Position numbers and translations under genes: made by a program
Notes under the pieces: model-generated
Seen by the model: only the letters and a program-made list of their open reading frames with translations
What the model was told of the DNA's origin: nothing
The model's database searches: none
Origin: Paenibacillus cremeus
Lineage (GTDB): Bacteria; Bacillota; Bacilli; Paenibacillales; NBRC-103111
Length of the DNA stretch: 47,307 nucleotides
Assembly (NCBI RefSeq): GCF_007786445.1
Contig: NZ_VNJI01000059.1
Location: 1 to 47,307 of the forward strand
Direction of reading: 5' to 3'
In this document: positions 34,160 through 42,770 of the stretch, piece after piece
How positions within the stretch are numbered: the stretch's first letter is position 1
Layout of the letters: each line of letters begins with the position of its first letter

Positions 34160-35275
34160 ATGGGCAAAGGTTCAAGGATCACGAATGCGTTTCATACGTA
34201 CACCGATCCGTATACCGGACGGACGGTGACCCGGCTTACAACGCCGGAGCGAGTGAATCATCATCCGTATTTCTACTACAAGATGATCACGAACGACAAT
34301 CGGCATTTGATCTATGCCAGTGAACGCGATGGGCAAAGGCAGCTGTACCGGATGAGTCTAACGGACGGGTCTGCGCTGCAACTGACCGAAGGCGCGGGAG
34401 TCCACGATTTCAGCTGCAGCCTGACCAGCGACGACCGGTTTCTGATCTTTTGCCGGGACAACCGCATTATGCGCATGGATATGAGCACGCTGGAGGAGGA
34501 GCTGATCTATCAATCGCCAGCCGGCTGGGTGCCGAACGCGAATCCGGGTCTGGGCTCCGATGATGATTGCCTGGTGCTCGTTGAAATGAAGGAAAGCGAC
34601 GTCGTGCACGGCAAGGGGGATTGGTCGACCTTCGAGCCGCAATGGGCGGCTAGGCCGCACTGCCGTATCGTTTATGTGGATATCGGACGGAGAACCAGCC
34701 ATATCGTGCATGAGGAGACGAACTGCTGGCTCGGACACCCGCAGCTTCGGCCGCATGACCCATCGACCGTCCTGTTTTGCCACGAAGGTCCGGGTCACTT
34801 GATCGATGCGAGGCTGTGGCTTGTTCAAGCGGATGGCAGCCGTCTGCGCTGCGCAAAGGAGCAAACGCACGATGAGCTGATCACCCACGAATATTGGCTC
34901 GCCGACGGCTCCCGATTCGCTTTCGTCTACCGGCATAAAGACTTTAAGCTGCATGAGAGCATGCGGTTTGTGAATCCGGAGACGCTGGAAGAAGAGGTCT
35001 GGATGGACTGCTCGAAGTATTGCCATTTTATATCCAATCATGACAATACCCGTATAGTCGGAGACGGCCAGCTGCGGGAGCAGCATTTCATTTACCTCGT
35101 AGATGTCCCGAACCGGCGCGAAGAGAAGCTGTGCTCCCATGGAACGAGCTGGAAAACGTATGGCCATACGCAGGATTCCCACCCGCACCCTGCTTTTTCG
35201 CCGGACGGTACCTTTATGGTGTTTACCTCCGATATGGAAGGGATTCCTTGCATTTATAAGGTGGATCTGGAGTAA
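34160..35275 (+). CDS. ogl: Oligogalacturonate lyase (polysaccharide lyase family 22)
   Basis: 371 residues, seven-bladed propeller type. HHPYFYYKMITNDNRHLIY is the first blade. LFCHEGPGHLIDARLW, THEYW and the metal-site motif Q-D-S-H-P-H near the C terminus match the catalytic and Mn-binding His/Gln pattern known for Ogl enzymes. It splits unsaturated digalacturonate in the cytoplasm, the last lyase step of pectin use. ATG 34160 (rather than GTG 34157) fits the CGAGG site. A strong terminator ends the locus. Confidence 0.88.
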   Translation: MGKGSRITNAFHTYTDPYTGRTVTRLTTPERVNHHPYFYYKMITNDNRHLIYASERDGQRQLYRMSLTDGSALQLTEGAGVHDFSCSLTSDDRFLIFCRDNRIMRMDMSTLEEELIYQSPAGWVPNANPGLGSDDDCLVLVEMKESDVVHGKGDWSTFEPQWAARPHCRIVYVDIGRRTSHIVHEETNCWLGHPQLRPHDPSTVLFCHEGPGHLIDARLWLVQADGSRLRCAKEQTHDELITHEYWLADGSRFAFVYRHKDFKLHESMRFVNPETLEEEVWMDCSKYCHFISNHDNTRIVGDGQLREQHFIYLVDVPNRREEKLCSHGTSWKTYGHTQDSHPHPAFSPDGTFMVFTSDMEGIPCIYKVDLE

Positions 35276-35292
35276 GAATGTTATCATAAATG

Positions 35293-35345
35293 AAACACCG
35301 CAGCATGGGTTGTTAGGTTAAACCCCAGCTGCGGTGTTTTTTTAT
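35293..35345. terminator. Bidirectional terminator at the end of the pectin locus
   Basis: AAACACCGCAGC (35293-35304) pairs perfectly with GCTGCGGTGTTT (35328-35339), with flanking A and T tracts. It serves the oligogalacturonate lyase and the minus-strand genes. Confidence 0.9.
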
Positions 35346-35560
35346 CCCCGATCGATCATGCGCACCAGATTAGCTGCGATGAGCTCAAACCCTTCATCAA
35401 TTGGGTGCACCTTGTCGGCGAGCAGCGCCGGATCACGGGGAAGCAGCTCGGTTCCAGAAATGATCTGAATCGAAGGAAACGCGCTGCAGGCTTGGACGAT
35501 CGCATCCACCATCTCCTGGAACGTACCCATCGGCTTCGGGTGTGTTCTCTCATTCTCCCC
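35342..35560 (-). pseudogene. C-terminal remnant of an SGNH/GDSL hydrolase
   Basis: The frame that follows the sulfatase stop codon directly (same frame) reads about 72 residues: THPKPMGTFQEMVDAIVQAC, IQIISGTELLP, then LLADKVHPIDEGFELIAANL. The D-K-V-H-P block is the Asp-His block V of SGNH hydrolases. The GDSL nucleophile part is absent. It is therefore a truncated 3' remnant; a possible internal start with the weak GGGGG site cannot make an active enzyme. Esterases of this family often deacetylate pectin-type glycans. Confidence 0.6.
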
Positions 35561-36958
35561 CTACAGCCCGGCCTTCCCCCAAAATGACTGCCCCAGCGGA
35601 TGAAGCAGGTCGTCCCATGCGTCCCTATACCGGATCAACTCCCCGCGCAGCTTCGAGACAAGGCCCTCATACGCCTCCTGGCCATATAAGTTGTTGCACT
35701 CCCTGGGATCGGCATGGAGATCAAAAAGCTGCGTCTCCCGAACGGCTCCGGCATACTCGATCAGCTTATAGCGGTCATCCTTCACGCTCCGAATGAGATC
35801 ACTGTAGGCAAAATACAGCGTCTCCCGCAGTGCAGCGTCCGGATCTGCCATGCTCGGATACAGGCTCTGGCCTTCCACGGTGTCCGGGATGTTGACGCCC
35901 GTCAGCTCGCATAAGGTCGGGTACACATCCAGCAGGTACGCGTACTGCTCCCGGCGCTCTCCTTTCGGCACCCCAACACCGCTAAAAATCAGCGGCACCC
36001 GCACGCTATGCTCATAATGGCTTTGCTTGCCCATCAGCCCATGCTGTCCTACAGCCAGACCGTTATCCCCTGCGAGCACAATAATCGTGTTATCTGCCTG
36101 ACCCGTCTGCTCAAGCGCTTCAATTACCCGGCCGATCTCAAAGTCCAGATGCGTGATCATGGCATAATATTCGGCGATATGTCGCTTGACTTCTTCAGGC
36201 GTACGCGGATAAGGGGCGAGCAGCTCATCGCGGATGTGCTCAGCGCCGTAGTTGAAAGGATGCTGCTCCATAAAATTGTCCGGCAGCGTAATCTCGTTCG
36301 GATCATACATCTCCTGAAAGCGTGGAGGCATTGTTCGAGGATCGTGTGGGGCCAGATAGGAGATATACATGAAAAAAGGCGCGTCAGCGTCATAGTCTTC
36401 AATAAAATCAATAGCGGCCTGACTGAACAGCTCCGAGGAATGCTTCCCAGCGGAAAAATAATCGCAATGCACCTTCGACGTCGTATTGCTGCGCATAAAA
36501 TTGTGCGTAAACGGAATCAAATTCTCATACTTCCCCGACGGGTCAAAATGACATAACGGCACATTCCAGTGATCCCACATGCCGCCAAAAAAGATCGCCG
36601 TCCCATCGGTAAAGCTGCGTCCGTAGGAAGCCGGACCGTTGTGCCATTTGCCGGTGCCGAAGGTGCGGTACCCTGCTTGGCGGAACGTCTCGCCCATGGT
36701 TCGATGCTCGGTTGGAATCTGCTGGCCTTCCTGCTGGATATGGAACAGCGTGCGTCCCGAGTGCAGCATCGCTCTGCTGGGCATGCAAATCGCACCAACG
36801 GTGCCGCTCGGAATGTGGGCATGAGTGAAAGCGGTGCCATTTTTCACTAATCGGTCCATCGTCGGTGTCTGGATCTCGCCGTTGCCCAACGCATGAATCG
36901 TATCAAACCGTTGATCATCGGTAAAGAAGAAAACGACATTTGGCTTTTTCGCAGGCAT
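35561..36958 (-). CDS. Type I sulfatase (arylsulfatase family)
   Basis: 465 residues from ATG 36958, six bases after AGGGGG; ATG 36964 abuts that site. FFTDDQRFD gives metal ligands. C58-M-P-S-R62 is the formylglycine signature. TGKWHNG, ISYLAPHDPR and LAGDNGLAVGQHG complete the active site. No signal peptide. Convergent with the pectin locus and divergent from a secreted stalk-domain protein. Third sulfatase of the window. Natural substrate unknown. Confidence 0.88.
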   Translation of the reverse strand: MPAKKPNVVFFFTDDQRFDTIHALGNGEIQTPTMDRLVKNGTAFTHAHIPSGTVGAICMPSRAMLHSGRTLFHIQQEGQQIPTEHRTMGETFRQAGYRTFGTGKWHNGPASYGRSFTDGTAIFFGGMWDHWNVPLCHFDPSGKYENLIPFTHNFMRSNTTSKVHCDYFSAGKHSSELFSQAAIDFIEDYDADAPFFMYISYLAPHDPRTMPPRFQEMYDPNEITLPDNFMEQHPFNYGAEHIRDELLAPYPRTPEEVKRHIAEYYAMITHLDFEIGRVIEALEQTGQADNTIIVLAGDNGLAVGQHGLMGKQSHYEHSVRVPLIFSGVGVPKGERREQYAYLLDVYPTLCELTGVNIPDTVEGQSLYPSMADPDAALRETLYFAYSDLIRSVKDDRYKLIEYAGAVRETQLFDLHADPRECNNLYGQEAYEGLVSKLRGELIRYRDAWDDLLHPLGQSFWGKAGL

Positions 36959-37079
36959 GGACATCCCCCTGGCTCATGAATTTGGATACTTCCATTGTAC
37001 AGGAAGTACGGCGCCTCTTGTAACTTTTTTCCACACGGTGCGTCTAACGAATATGGAAAAAGTAAGGGAGATGAATCCA

Positions 37080-38561
37080 ATGAAAAAAATCGCGACAGGA
37101 TGCCTGCTGCTCCTAATCCTGCTGCTAGCTGTACCGGTACCAACGAAGGCGGAATCCGCCACGGTGAAAGTCACGATACCCGACTATCCTGTAAGTGTGA
37201 ACGGTCAGCTGATCGACAGCCGTCACAGTCAATATCCGCTGTTGGTGTACAAAGACATTACGTATGTTCCGCTCAGCTGGAATATGCTTCAGGAGCTGGA
37301 GCTGGAGGCGGATTGGAGTGCAGAGGAAGGGCTGAAGGTGTACCGCAATTGCTGTGTCTATGAATATTGGAAAACGCCGGCGCTGGAAAAGCAGCCCTAC
37401 CCGCAGCCGCATACGACCACCAATCTGCCCCAACATGCCTATATGGCCTCGAAGGCCTCTTACCCGATTCAGCTCTGGGGAGAGCAGATCAACAATGAGC
37501 AGGAGCCGTACCCTTTTCTCGAATTTCGGGACGTGACCTACATGCCGCTTACCTGGAGGTTTGCGCATACCCGCCTGATGATGGATTTGGAGATGAGCGA
37601 GGATGCCGGGCTGTCGATTTGGAGCGGGCAGGACAAAGTGATGGGCCAGATCATAGACGATGATGAGAACTCACTGTATGTGTCAGCCTATCGTTCGACG
37701 GACAATGCACATACCCTGCTGAAAATAGCCAAAACACTCGCCGAGCCCCCGGTCTGGCTGGACGCTGATCAAGCCAAGGCCGTCAGGGACCGTGTAGATC
37801 AAGCCCGTACGCCGCAAGGCCAAAAGGTCACCATCGAGCAGAAGGACGACTGGTTCATGTACCAAGGCCAAAAGCTCGCACCACTTCGCGACGAGGATAA
37901 GCAAAATCTTGGTGGAAACCCGCTGAAAGCCGAGGGGACGCTGTACGAAATCGACGGCAGGCGCCAGCTGCTCGCGGTGTATTCGTATTACCCGATTGCG
38001 GTGATCGGACCTGCTCCAGGCAGCCGGTATCAGCTGTTTAGCATAATGGACGGTAAGATTACGTTTATCGACGACTATCCGTATCTTCCTCAGCGCATCT
38101 GGAGCAACCCGGACGGCTCCGTTTGGATTGCACGGGAACGGATGTATTCTAGAAAATTTTATTTCCCAGGCTCGGGGCTGCTCGCGCTTATGAACACGTC
38201 TGGGAAGGTAATGTCCGCGAACCAAGCCTGGGGAGAACTGGACGTAACACCGCTTGATCTTGTGAGCGCAGGCGCTTCTCCAAACCGTCAGGACGGCAGC
38301 GTGTTGGTCCGGCTCTATGGCCAGTCGAAGGCGGATGGAGAGTATAATGCAGACAGGGACGGGATTTTCCGAACGAACGCCTCATTGAAGCTGGAGCGTC
38401 TGTCTAATGCACCGGATGAGCTGGATGATCTGCCTATGTATGTAGACCGCCAGGGCGATGTATATTCGGTGAATCACTATAGCAACACGATAAAAAAGTG
38501 GACTCAATCTCAGCCGCTCACCAAAACGTGGACGGACGTGGAGCTGCTGCAGGGGCGTTAG
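37080..38561 (+). CDS. Secreted protein with two copper-amine-oxidase-like N-terminal (stalk) domains
   Basis: 493 residues from ATG 37080, with AAGGGAG at good spacing; longer frames run through the divergent promoter. Signal peptide ends near PTKAES. Two similar modules follow: VSVNGQLID...YPLLVYKDITYVPLSWN (about 22-90) and IQLWGEQIN...YPFLEFRDVTYMPLTW (about 120-190). These are the stalk-domain pattern common in Paenibacillus surface proteins. The remaining about 300 residues look like repeated beta segments (propeller-like) of unknown role. No catalytic motif seen. Confidence 0.75.
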   Translation: MKKIATGCLLLLILLLAVPVPTKAESATVKVTIPDYPVSVNGQLIDSRHSQYPLLVYKDITYVPLSWNMLQELELEADWSAEEGLKVYRNCCVYEYWKTPALEKQPYPQPHTTTNLPQHAYMASKASYPIQLWGEQINNEQEPYPFLEFRDVTYMPLTWRFAHTRLMMDLEMSEDAGLSIWSGQDKVMGQIIDDDENSLYVSAYRSTDNAHTLLKIAKTLAEPPVWLDADQAKAVRDRVDQARTPQGQKVTIEQKDDWFMYQGQKLAPLRDEDKQNLGGNPLKAEGTLYEIDGRRQLLAVYSYYPIAVIGPAPGSRYQLFSIMDGKITFIDDYPYLPQRIWSNPDGSVWIARERMYSRKFYFPGSGLLALMNTSGKVMSANQAWGELDVTPLDLVSAGASPNRQDGSVLVRLYGQSKADGEYNADRDGIFRTNASLKLERLSNAPDELDDLPMYVDRQGDVYSVNHYSNTIKKWTQSQPLTKTWTDVELLQGR

Positions 38562-38614
38562 GCAGGGAATGAGGACTTTCACTATGCTGCATTGGTAGAC
38601 CAAGTGACCTAGTA

Positions 38615-38643
38615 TTTACGCATTTTCCATAATATTGTATAGT
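38615..38643 (+). promoter_or_regulatory. Promoter of the metallo-hydrolase/HupE-like operon
   Basis: TTTACG (38615-38620), a 17-base spacer, TATAGT (38638-38643). Predicted transcription start about 38650, leaving a roughly 115-base leader. Confidence 0.5.
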
Positions 38644-38649
38644 TGAATA

Positions 38650-38763
38650 AAGACACTTCGGGTAAGAGACGATGAGATACCCTTTGTCCAAGGAGCATCC
38701 TGCTAATGGGATCGCTGGGCCAAGGAGATCCTTCGTCTCTTTTTTATTTTAAGGAGGTACCAC
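38650..38763 (+). ncRNA. Structured leader with intrinsic terminator (candidate riboswitch/attenuator)
   Basis: AAGAGACGA (38664-38672) pairs exactly with TCGTCTCTT (38733-38741), followed by a T-rich run and then the AAGGAGG ribosome site. The 60-base interior holds direct repeats CCAAGGAGCATCC (38688-38700) and CCAAGGAGATCC (38720-38731). An alternative stem GGGTA (38660-38664)/TACCC (38679-38683) overlaps the terminator base. Terminator plus alternative pairing ahead of a start codon is the layout of transcription attenuation. It does not match any riboswitch class I recognise. Confidence 0.5.
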
Positions 38764-39777
38764 ATGAAGCATGGTACAAAGCTAAAAATACTGGCGGCCG
38801 TAGCGATTAGTGCGGTGCTTATTGCAGTGGCTTGGACTAAGGTGGACATCGAGCCCAAGCAGACCGCCACTGCGGTTGAACCCGCTGGAGCGCCCGCTCA
38901 GGAGCAGAAGAAGGAAGAAGCACCGCTGCGTACCAAAGAGGTATTCGATCGGGCCAAAGATAAGGGCCTGCTGACGATCCGGTACTTTAACCTCAAGGAT
39001 CTGAAGGTGGCGACTGGGGACAGCTATCTGATCACCAGTCCGGACGGTCAGACGATGCTGATGGATGCCGGCATTCCTGAGACGGGCAAGCAGGTGGTCG
39101 GCTATTTGGACCAATTAGGCATCCAGACGCTGGATATCGCCTTCAATACGCATCCGCACTCTGACCATCTCGGGGGCTTTGCTGAGGTGCTGAAAGTGAA
39201 AAACGCCAAAGCCTATTACATGGAAAACTTCCAATACACTGTTTCCGGCGCCTACCGAAATGTAATGACGCAGGTGGAGAAGAAGCGCATTCCGATCCGC
39301 ACGCTGGAGGAAGGCGACACCTTTGAGCTAGGAAGCGATGTCAAATTCGAGGTGCTCAGCCCCAAGAAAGGGGTTCTGCCGGAGGCCATCCACAACTACG
39401 ATCCTGCGACACTCAATTATTATGCCTTGGTCGTGAAAATGACCTATAAGAACAACACGTTCCTGTTCCCTGCGGACATTTACAAGGATAGAGAAGCGGA
39501 GCTGATCGCGCTGTACGGCAATAAGCTCGATACGGATTTTGTTCATGCGCCTCACCATGGGAACAACACGTCCTCGTCGCCATCGTTCGTAGATACCGTT
39601 TCGCCGAAAATTACGGTGCTCAGCTCGAACATTTTTAACAGCCTGGATGTATTGAAGCGCTATGAAAGGAAAGGCTCCGCTGTGTACTCGACAGGACTGA
39701 ACGGGAACATTCTGATCACCTCGGACGGGGAGAGGTTGAACGTGATCACCGAGAAAGACCGGGTGCCTACCAAATGA
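38764..39777 (+). CDS. Exported metallo-beta-lactamase-fold hydrolase (ComEC C-terminal-like)
   Basis: 337 residues. Signal anchor about 7-25, low-complexity linker to about 55, then the MBL fold. H130-P-H-S-D-H135 is the HxHxDH metal motif. LSPKKG and HAPHHGNNTSSSPSFVDTVSPK are typical of the soluble ComEC/Rec2-like branch, some of which are extracellular nucleases or phosphodiesterases. AAGGAGG before ATG. Its stop overlaps the next ATG by four bases, so translation is coupled. Confidence 0.82.
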   Translation: MKHGTKLKILAAVAISAVLIAVAWTKVDIEPKQTATAVEPAGAPAQEQKKEEAPLRTKEVFDRAKDKGLLTIRYFNLKDLKVATGDSYLITSPDGQTMLMDAGIPETGKQVVGYLDQLGIQTLDIAFNTHPHSDHLGGFAEVLKVKNAKAYYMENFQYTVSGAYRNVMTQVEKKRIPIRTLEEGDTFELGSDVKFEVLSPKKGVLPEAIHNYDPATLNYYALVVKMTYKNNTFLFPADIYKDREAELIALYGNKLDTDFVHAPHHGNNTSSSPSFVDTVSPKITVLSSNIFNSLDVLKRYERKGSAVYSTGLNGNILITSDGERLNVITEKDRVPTK

Positions 39778-40844
39778 TCCGGCGTGTAATCTCGCTTGCT
39801 GCTCTTATGGCCTTTTTACTTTGTAATTCAGCTGGCAAAGTCAGTGCCCACAACTTCAACAACGGCTATACCTACATGCATTTATTCGACAACAGCGTGG
39901 AGCTGGAGCAGCTGTTTCCGTTTCCTGTGATGCTTCAATACGATACGAATGGCAACCAGCAAATCGAAAAGGAGGAGCTGGCCAAACAGAGGGCTTCGAT
40001 CGAAAGCTATGTACTGAGCCACTTAAAGCTGTATTCCCGTGAACAGCCCATGGAGGGAAGAGTCGAAAGCATTCAAACGATCATCCAGGAGCAAACGGAA
40101 GATCCCATGGTACGCATCATGATGACCTTCACTTCGCCGTTGCCGGTGGAGGATTTGACGATCCATTATGCAATGATTTTTGACGATGTAGATGAAGCGC
40201 ATCAAAATTATATGGTGCTATACGACGCACAGGACCAGCTGCTGGAGCATTGGGTAGTGGAAAAAGGCACGGGACTCGTCCACTATTCACCAAGTGACCA
40301 GTTCCGGTTTAATTTGCCCCTCATTGGCGACTATATCGTGCTGGGGGCGCAGCAGATGCTCTACAGCGGATTTTGCTGGCTGCTTCTAGCGTTTCTCATG
40401 CTTACCGCTCCGACGTTCCAGGCTTCGTGCATAGCTTTGGGGAATGGCATTTTGTATACGCTGCTTGGTGTCATCGCGATGGATCGGCTCGGGACACATT
40501 CTTGGGCTATCTATATCCATTCAGCAGCGGCGGTGCTGGCCTTCGGGTATGCGGGTTATATGATGTTCACCGGGCGGGGCGTGTATCCGAGGGTTTTGAG
40601 CGCTTTATTCGGAACAGCATGGGGGACTGGGTCTGTCTCACTGCTGTCCCAACTGCACCTAAATCCTCAGTTTAAGGTGATCTCCCTCTTGTTTTTCTAC
40701 CTTGGGGTTGCTTTGGCATGGGGAGGGGGGCTGTATGTGCTGTATTTCACCATCGAGCCCTTGCTTCGCAGCCGTCGGCTTAAACAGCGGGCGCAGCAAT
40801 ATTTTTGGCGGAAACGTTTGGCGGATCTGCATTCGCAGAAATGA
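39774..40844 (+). CDS. EF-hand-containing membrane protein, N-terminal partner of HupE/UreJ-like protein
   Basis: 356 residues. Signal peptide ends near KVSA-HNF. The extracytoplasmic part (about 26-180) holds a canonical EF-hand loop D57-T-N-G-N-Q-Q-I-E-K-E-E68. About five to six membrane helices follow from about 190. Large HupE/UreJ-type proteins often start with a similar AH...(DxDGDGxIxxxEL) region fused to the HupE domain; here the HupE part is a separate gene 16 bases downstream and this protein has its own extra membrane domain. Metal or calcium sensing is plausible; function not established. Confidence 0.65.
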   Translation: MIRRVISLAALMAFLLCNSAGKVSAHNFNNGYTYMHLFDNSVELEQLFPFPVMLQYDTNGNQQIEKEELAKQRASIESYVLSHLKLYSREQPMEGRVESIQTIIQEQTEDPMVRIMMTFTSPLPVEDLTIHYAMIFDDVDEAHQNYMVLYDAQDQLLEHWVVEKGTGLVHYSPSDQFRFNLPLIGDYIVLGAQQMLYSGFCWLLLAFLMLTAPTFQASCIALGNGILYTLLGVIAMDRLGTHSWAIYIHSAAAVLAFGYAGYMMFTGRGVYPRVLSALFGTAWGTGSVSLLSQLHLNPQFKVISLLFFYLGVALAWGGGLYVLYFTIEPLLRSRRLKQRAQQYFWRKRLADLHSQK

Positions 40845-40859
40845 AGGAGGAAAGCTGTC

Positions 40860-41420
40860 ATGGACATATTTACGGTTATTTTTATGTACATCAATCTGGG
40901 TCTGGAGCACATCATTACCGGGTATGATCACTTGCTATTTTTGCTCGGGTTAATTGTGATTGCGGAGCGGTTTAGAGCGGTTTTGAAAATTATAACGGCG
41001 TTCACGATTTCGCATAGTCTCACGCTGTGTCTTGCCGTGCTTCATCTGGTTCCGGTCTACCCGAAATGGATTGAAGTAGGCATAGCCCTGACGATCTGTT
41101 ATATTGCGGTCGAAAATGTGTTCATCCAAACGTTTCGCTGGCGCTGGGCGTTGACATTTGTGTTTGGCCTCATTCATGGGCTCGGGTTTGCGAGTGCGAT
41201 TCGTGAGGTTGGATTTCAGCAGAGCTATTTGGCGACTTCCCTCGTTTCGTTCAACGTGGGGATTGAGCTCGGTCAGCTGTTAATTGTAGGTCTACTGCTG
41301 CCGATGCTGATTCGATTCCGCGAAAAAAGCGGATATTATCCCATCTTCTTCCGTGGGGTATCCGCTTGCATCTTCTTGATCGGGCTGTATTGGGTGGTTG
41401 CTCGAATGGGCGCACTCTAA
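40860..41420 (+). CDS. HupE/UreJ-like membrane protein
   Basis: 186 residues, about six helices. Family motifs GYDHLLFLLG, ITAFTISHSLTL, the VEN motif and FGLIHGLGFA with membrane His residues are visible. HupE/UreJ proteins are linked to nickel/cobalt uptake, although many, including this compact type, are uncharacterised. GGAGGAAAG precedes ATG. Last of the three-gene operon. No hydrogenase or urease gene is in the window, so a nickel role is uncertain. Confidence 0.8.
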   Translation: MDIFTVIFMYINLGLEHIITGYDHLLFLLGLIVIAERFRAVLKIITAFTISHSLTLCLAVLHLVPVYPKWIEVGIALTICYIAVENVFIQTFRWRWALTFVFGLIHGLGFASAIREVGFQQSYLATSLVSFNVGIELGQLLIVGLLLPMLIRFREKSGYYPIFFRGVSACIFLIGLYWVVARMGAL

Positions 41421-41792
41421 GTCTCCGTCATCAATCGAAGGCCGGTATTTTACACTAGCCAAAATCGAAGGGATTCAGAAGAGCCTCCTGTTGCTGTATT
41501 AGAACAATGAAGCCTAGGTCTTAGGATGAAGACTGGGGCTTCTCGTAGTGTCTGCCGTACGAAATAAGAAAAGCACCTTGCGAACATCCATTCGCAGGTG
41601 CTTATTAGATCGATTTTAAGAAAGAAACGACAAGTTTATTTGCCGTATATCAATTTTAGATAAATTTTAACTAAAATGAGGTATCCTCGACCTCTATAAT
41701 ATTATTATAACTGACGCTGAATTATAAGTCTATACTTTTTTTGCCATTTTCGATATATTTTTTTAGCACCGCAAATGAAGGAGGTTTGTTCG
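41421..41792. other. Intergenic region with two hairpins and an AT-rich promoter zone
   Basis: An imperfect hairpin (GAAGCC...GGGCTTC, 41509-41542) and a strong one (41571-41602: AAGCACCTTGCGA with TCGCAGGTGCTT) follow the HupE-like gene. 41640-41770 is very AT-rich, with TATAAT-like strings but no -35/-10 pair I would choose. No gene seen. Confidence 0.5.
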
Positions 41793-42770
41793 ATGATTGC
41801 ACTTCAAGGTATTAGCAAATCGTTTAAGGTGGCCAAACGGTCGGCCGGTCTACGGCAGGCGGTTAAATCGCTGTTCGTCCGTGAGCACACGATTGTGGAA
41901 GCACTCCATGGCATTTCATTTTCGATCCAAGAAGGGGAGATCGTCGGCTATATCGGCCCGAATGGCGCGGGGAAATCGACGACCATCAAGGTGATGAGCG
42001 GAATTCTCATGCCGGATCAAGGCACGTGCTCCATCATGGGCTATACGCCTTGGAAGGATCGAACGGCATATGTGAAGCACATCGGTGTCGTATTTGGCCA
42101 GCGCTCCCAGCTTTGGTGGGACGTCCCGGTGATCGATTCCTTCGAGCTGCTGCGTGACATCTATAAAATACCGGCTGCAGAATACAAAGCCAATCTTCAG
42201 CTGCTGACCGAATCCCTCGGCTTGCAAGAGCTTCTCCGTACGCCCGTCCGTCAGCTAAGTCTAGGACAGCGGATGCGCTGCGAGATTGCTGCTTCACTGC
42301 TGCATGGTCCCAAAATTTTATTCCTGGATGAACCGACCATCGGACTGGATGCCGTCAGCAAGATCGCCGTGCGCCAATTTATTAAGACGATCAATAAAGA
42401 AAAGGGAGTGACCGTCATCTTGACGACCCACGACATGAACGACATCGAGGCGCTGGCCGACCGGATCCTCATGATCGGAAAAGGCACACTCCTCTACGAC
42501 GGCACGCTAAGCGAGCTGCGCAGCCGCTTCGGGACGCACCGCATCATTACGGCGGATTTCTGCGAGCATGCACAGCCGGTTGATATCCCCGGAGCGTTCC
42601 GGCTTTCATGGTCACCGGAGCGGGCTGTGTTCAGCGTCGATATCGAGCAGGAGCAGATTGCCACGATCATCTCGAGACTGTCCGAGCAAGTGGCACTGCT
42701 GGATGTGTCCGTGGAGACGAAGCCGGTCGAGGAGTTAATCGTGCAGCTGTATAAGGAGTATCAAGTATGA
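41793..42770 (+). CDS. ABC-2-type transporter ATPase
   Basis: 325 residues from ATG 41793, eight bases after AAGGAGG; ATG 41775 precedes that site. Walker A GPNGAGKST (55-63), signature LSLGQRMRCEIA, Walker B ILFLDEPTIGLD and the switch region TTHDMND are intact. A C-terminal extension of about 80 residues is typical of this drug/lipid-export subgroup, whose ATPase is always paired with two permeases, here at 42767 and 43582. Stop overlaps the next start. Substrate unknown. Confidence 0.92.
   Translation: MIALQGISKSFKVAKRSAGLRQAVKSLFVREHTIVEALHGISFSIQEGEIVGYIGPNGAGKSTTIKVMSGILMPDQGTCSIMGYTPWKDRTAYVKHIGVVFGQRSQLWWDVPVIDSFELLRDIYKIPAAEYKANLQLLTESLGLQELLRTPVRQLSLGQRMRCEIAASLLHGPKILFLDEPTIGLDAVSKIAVRQFIKTINKEKGVTVILTTHDMNDIEALADRILMIGKGTLLYDGTLSELRSRFGTHRIITADFCEHAQPVDIPGAFRLSWSPERAVFSVDIEQEQIATIISRLSEQVALLDVSVETKPVEELIVQLYKEYQV

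Noticed and set aside
36959..37079. N-terminal extension of the stalk-domain protein
   Set aside because: It overlaps the divergent sulfatase start and its ribosome site, and a clear signal peptide begins at 37080.
38641..38763. T-box leader
   Set aside because: No T-box consensus (AGGGTGGNACCGCG) or specifier-loop elements are found, and the downstream gene is not related to aminoacyl-tRNA supply.
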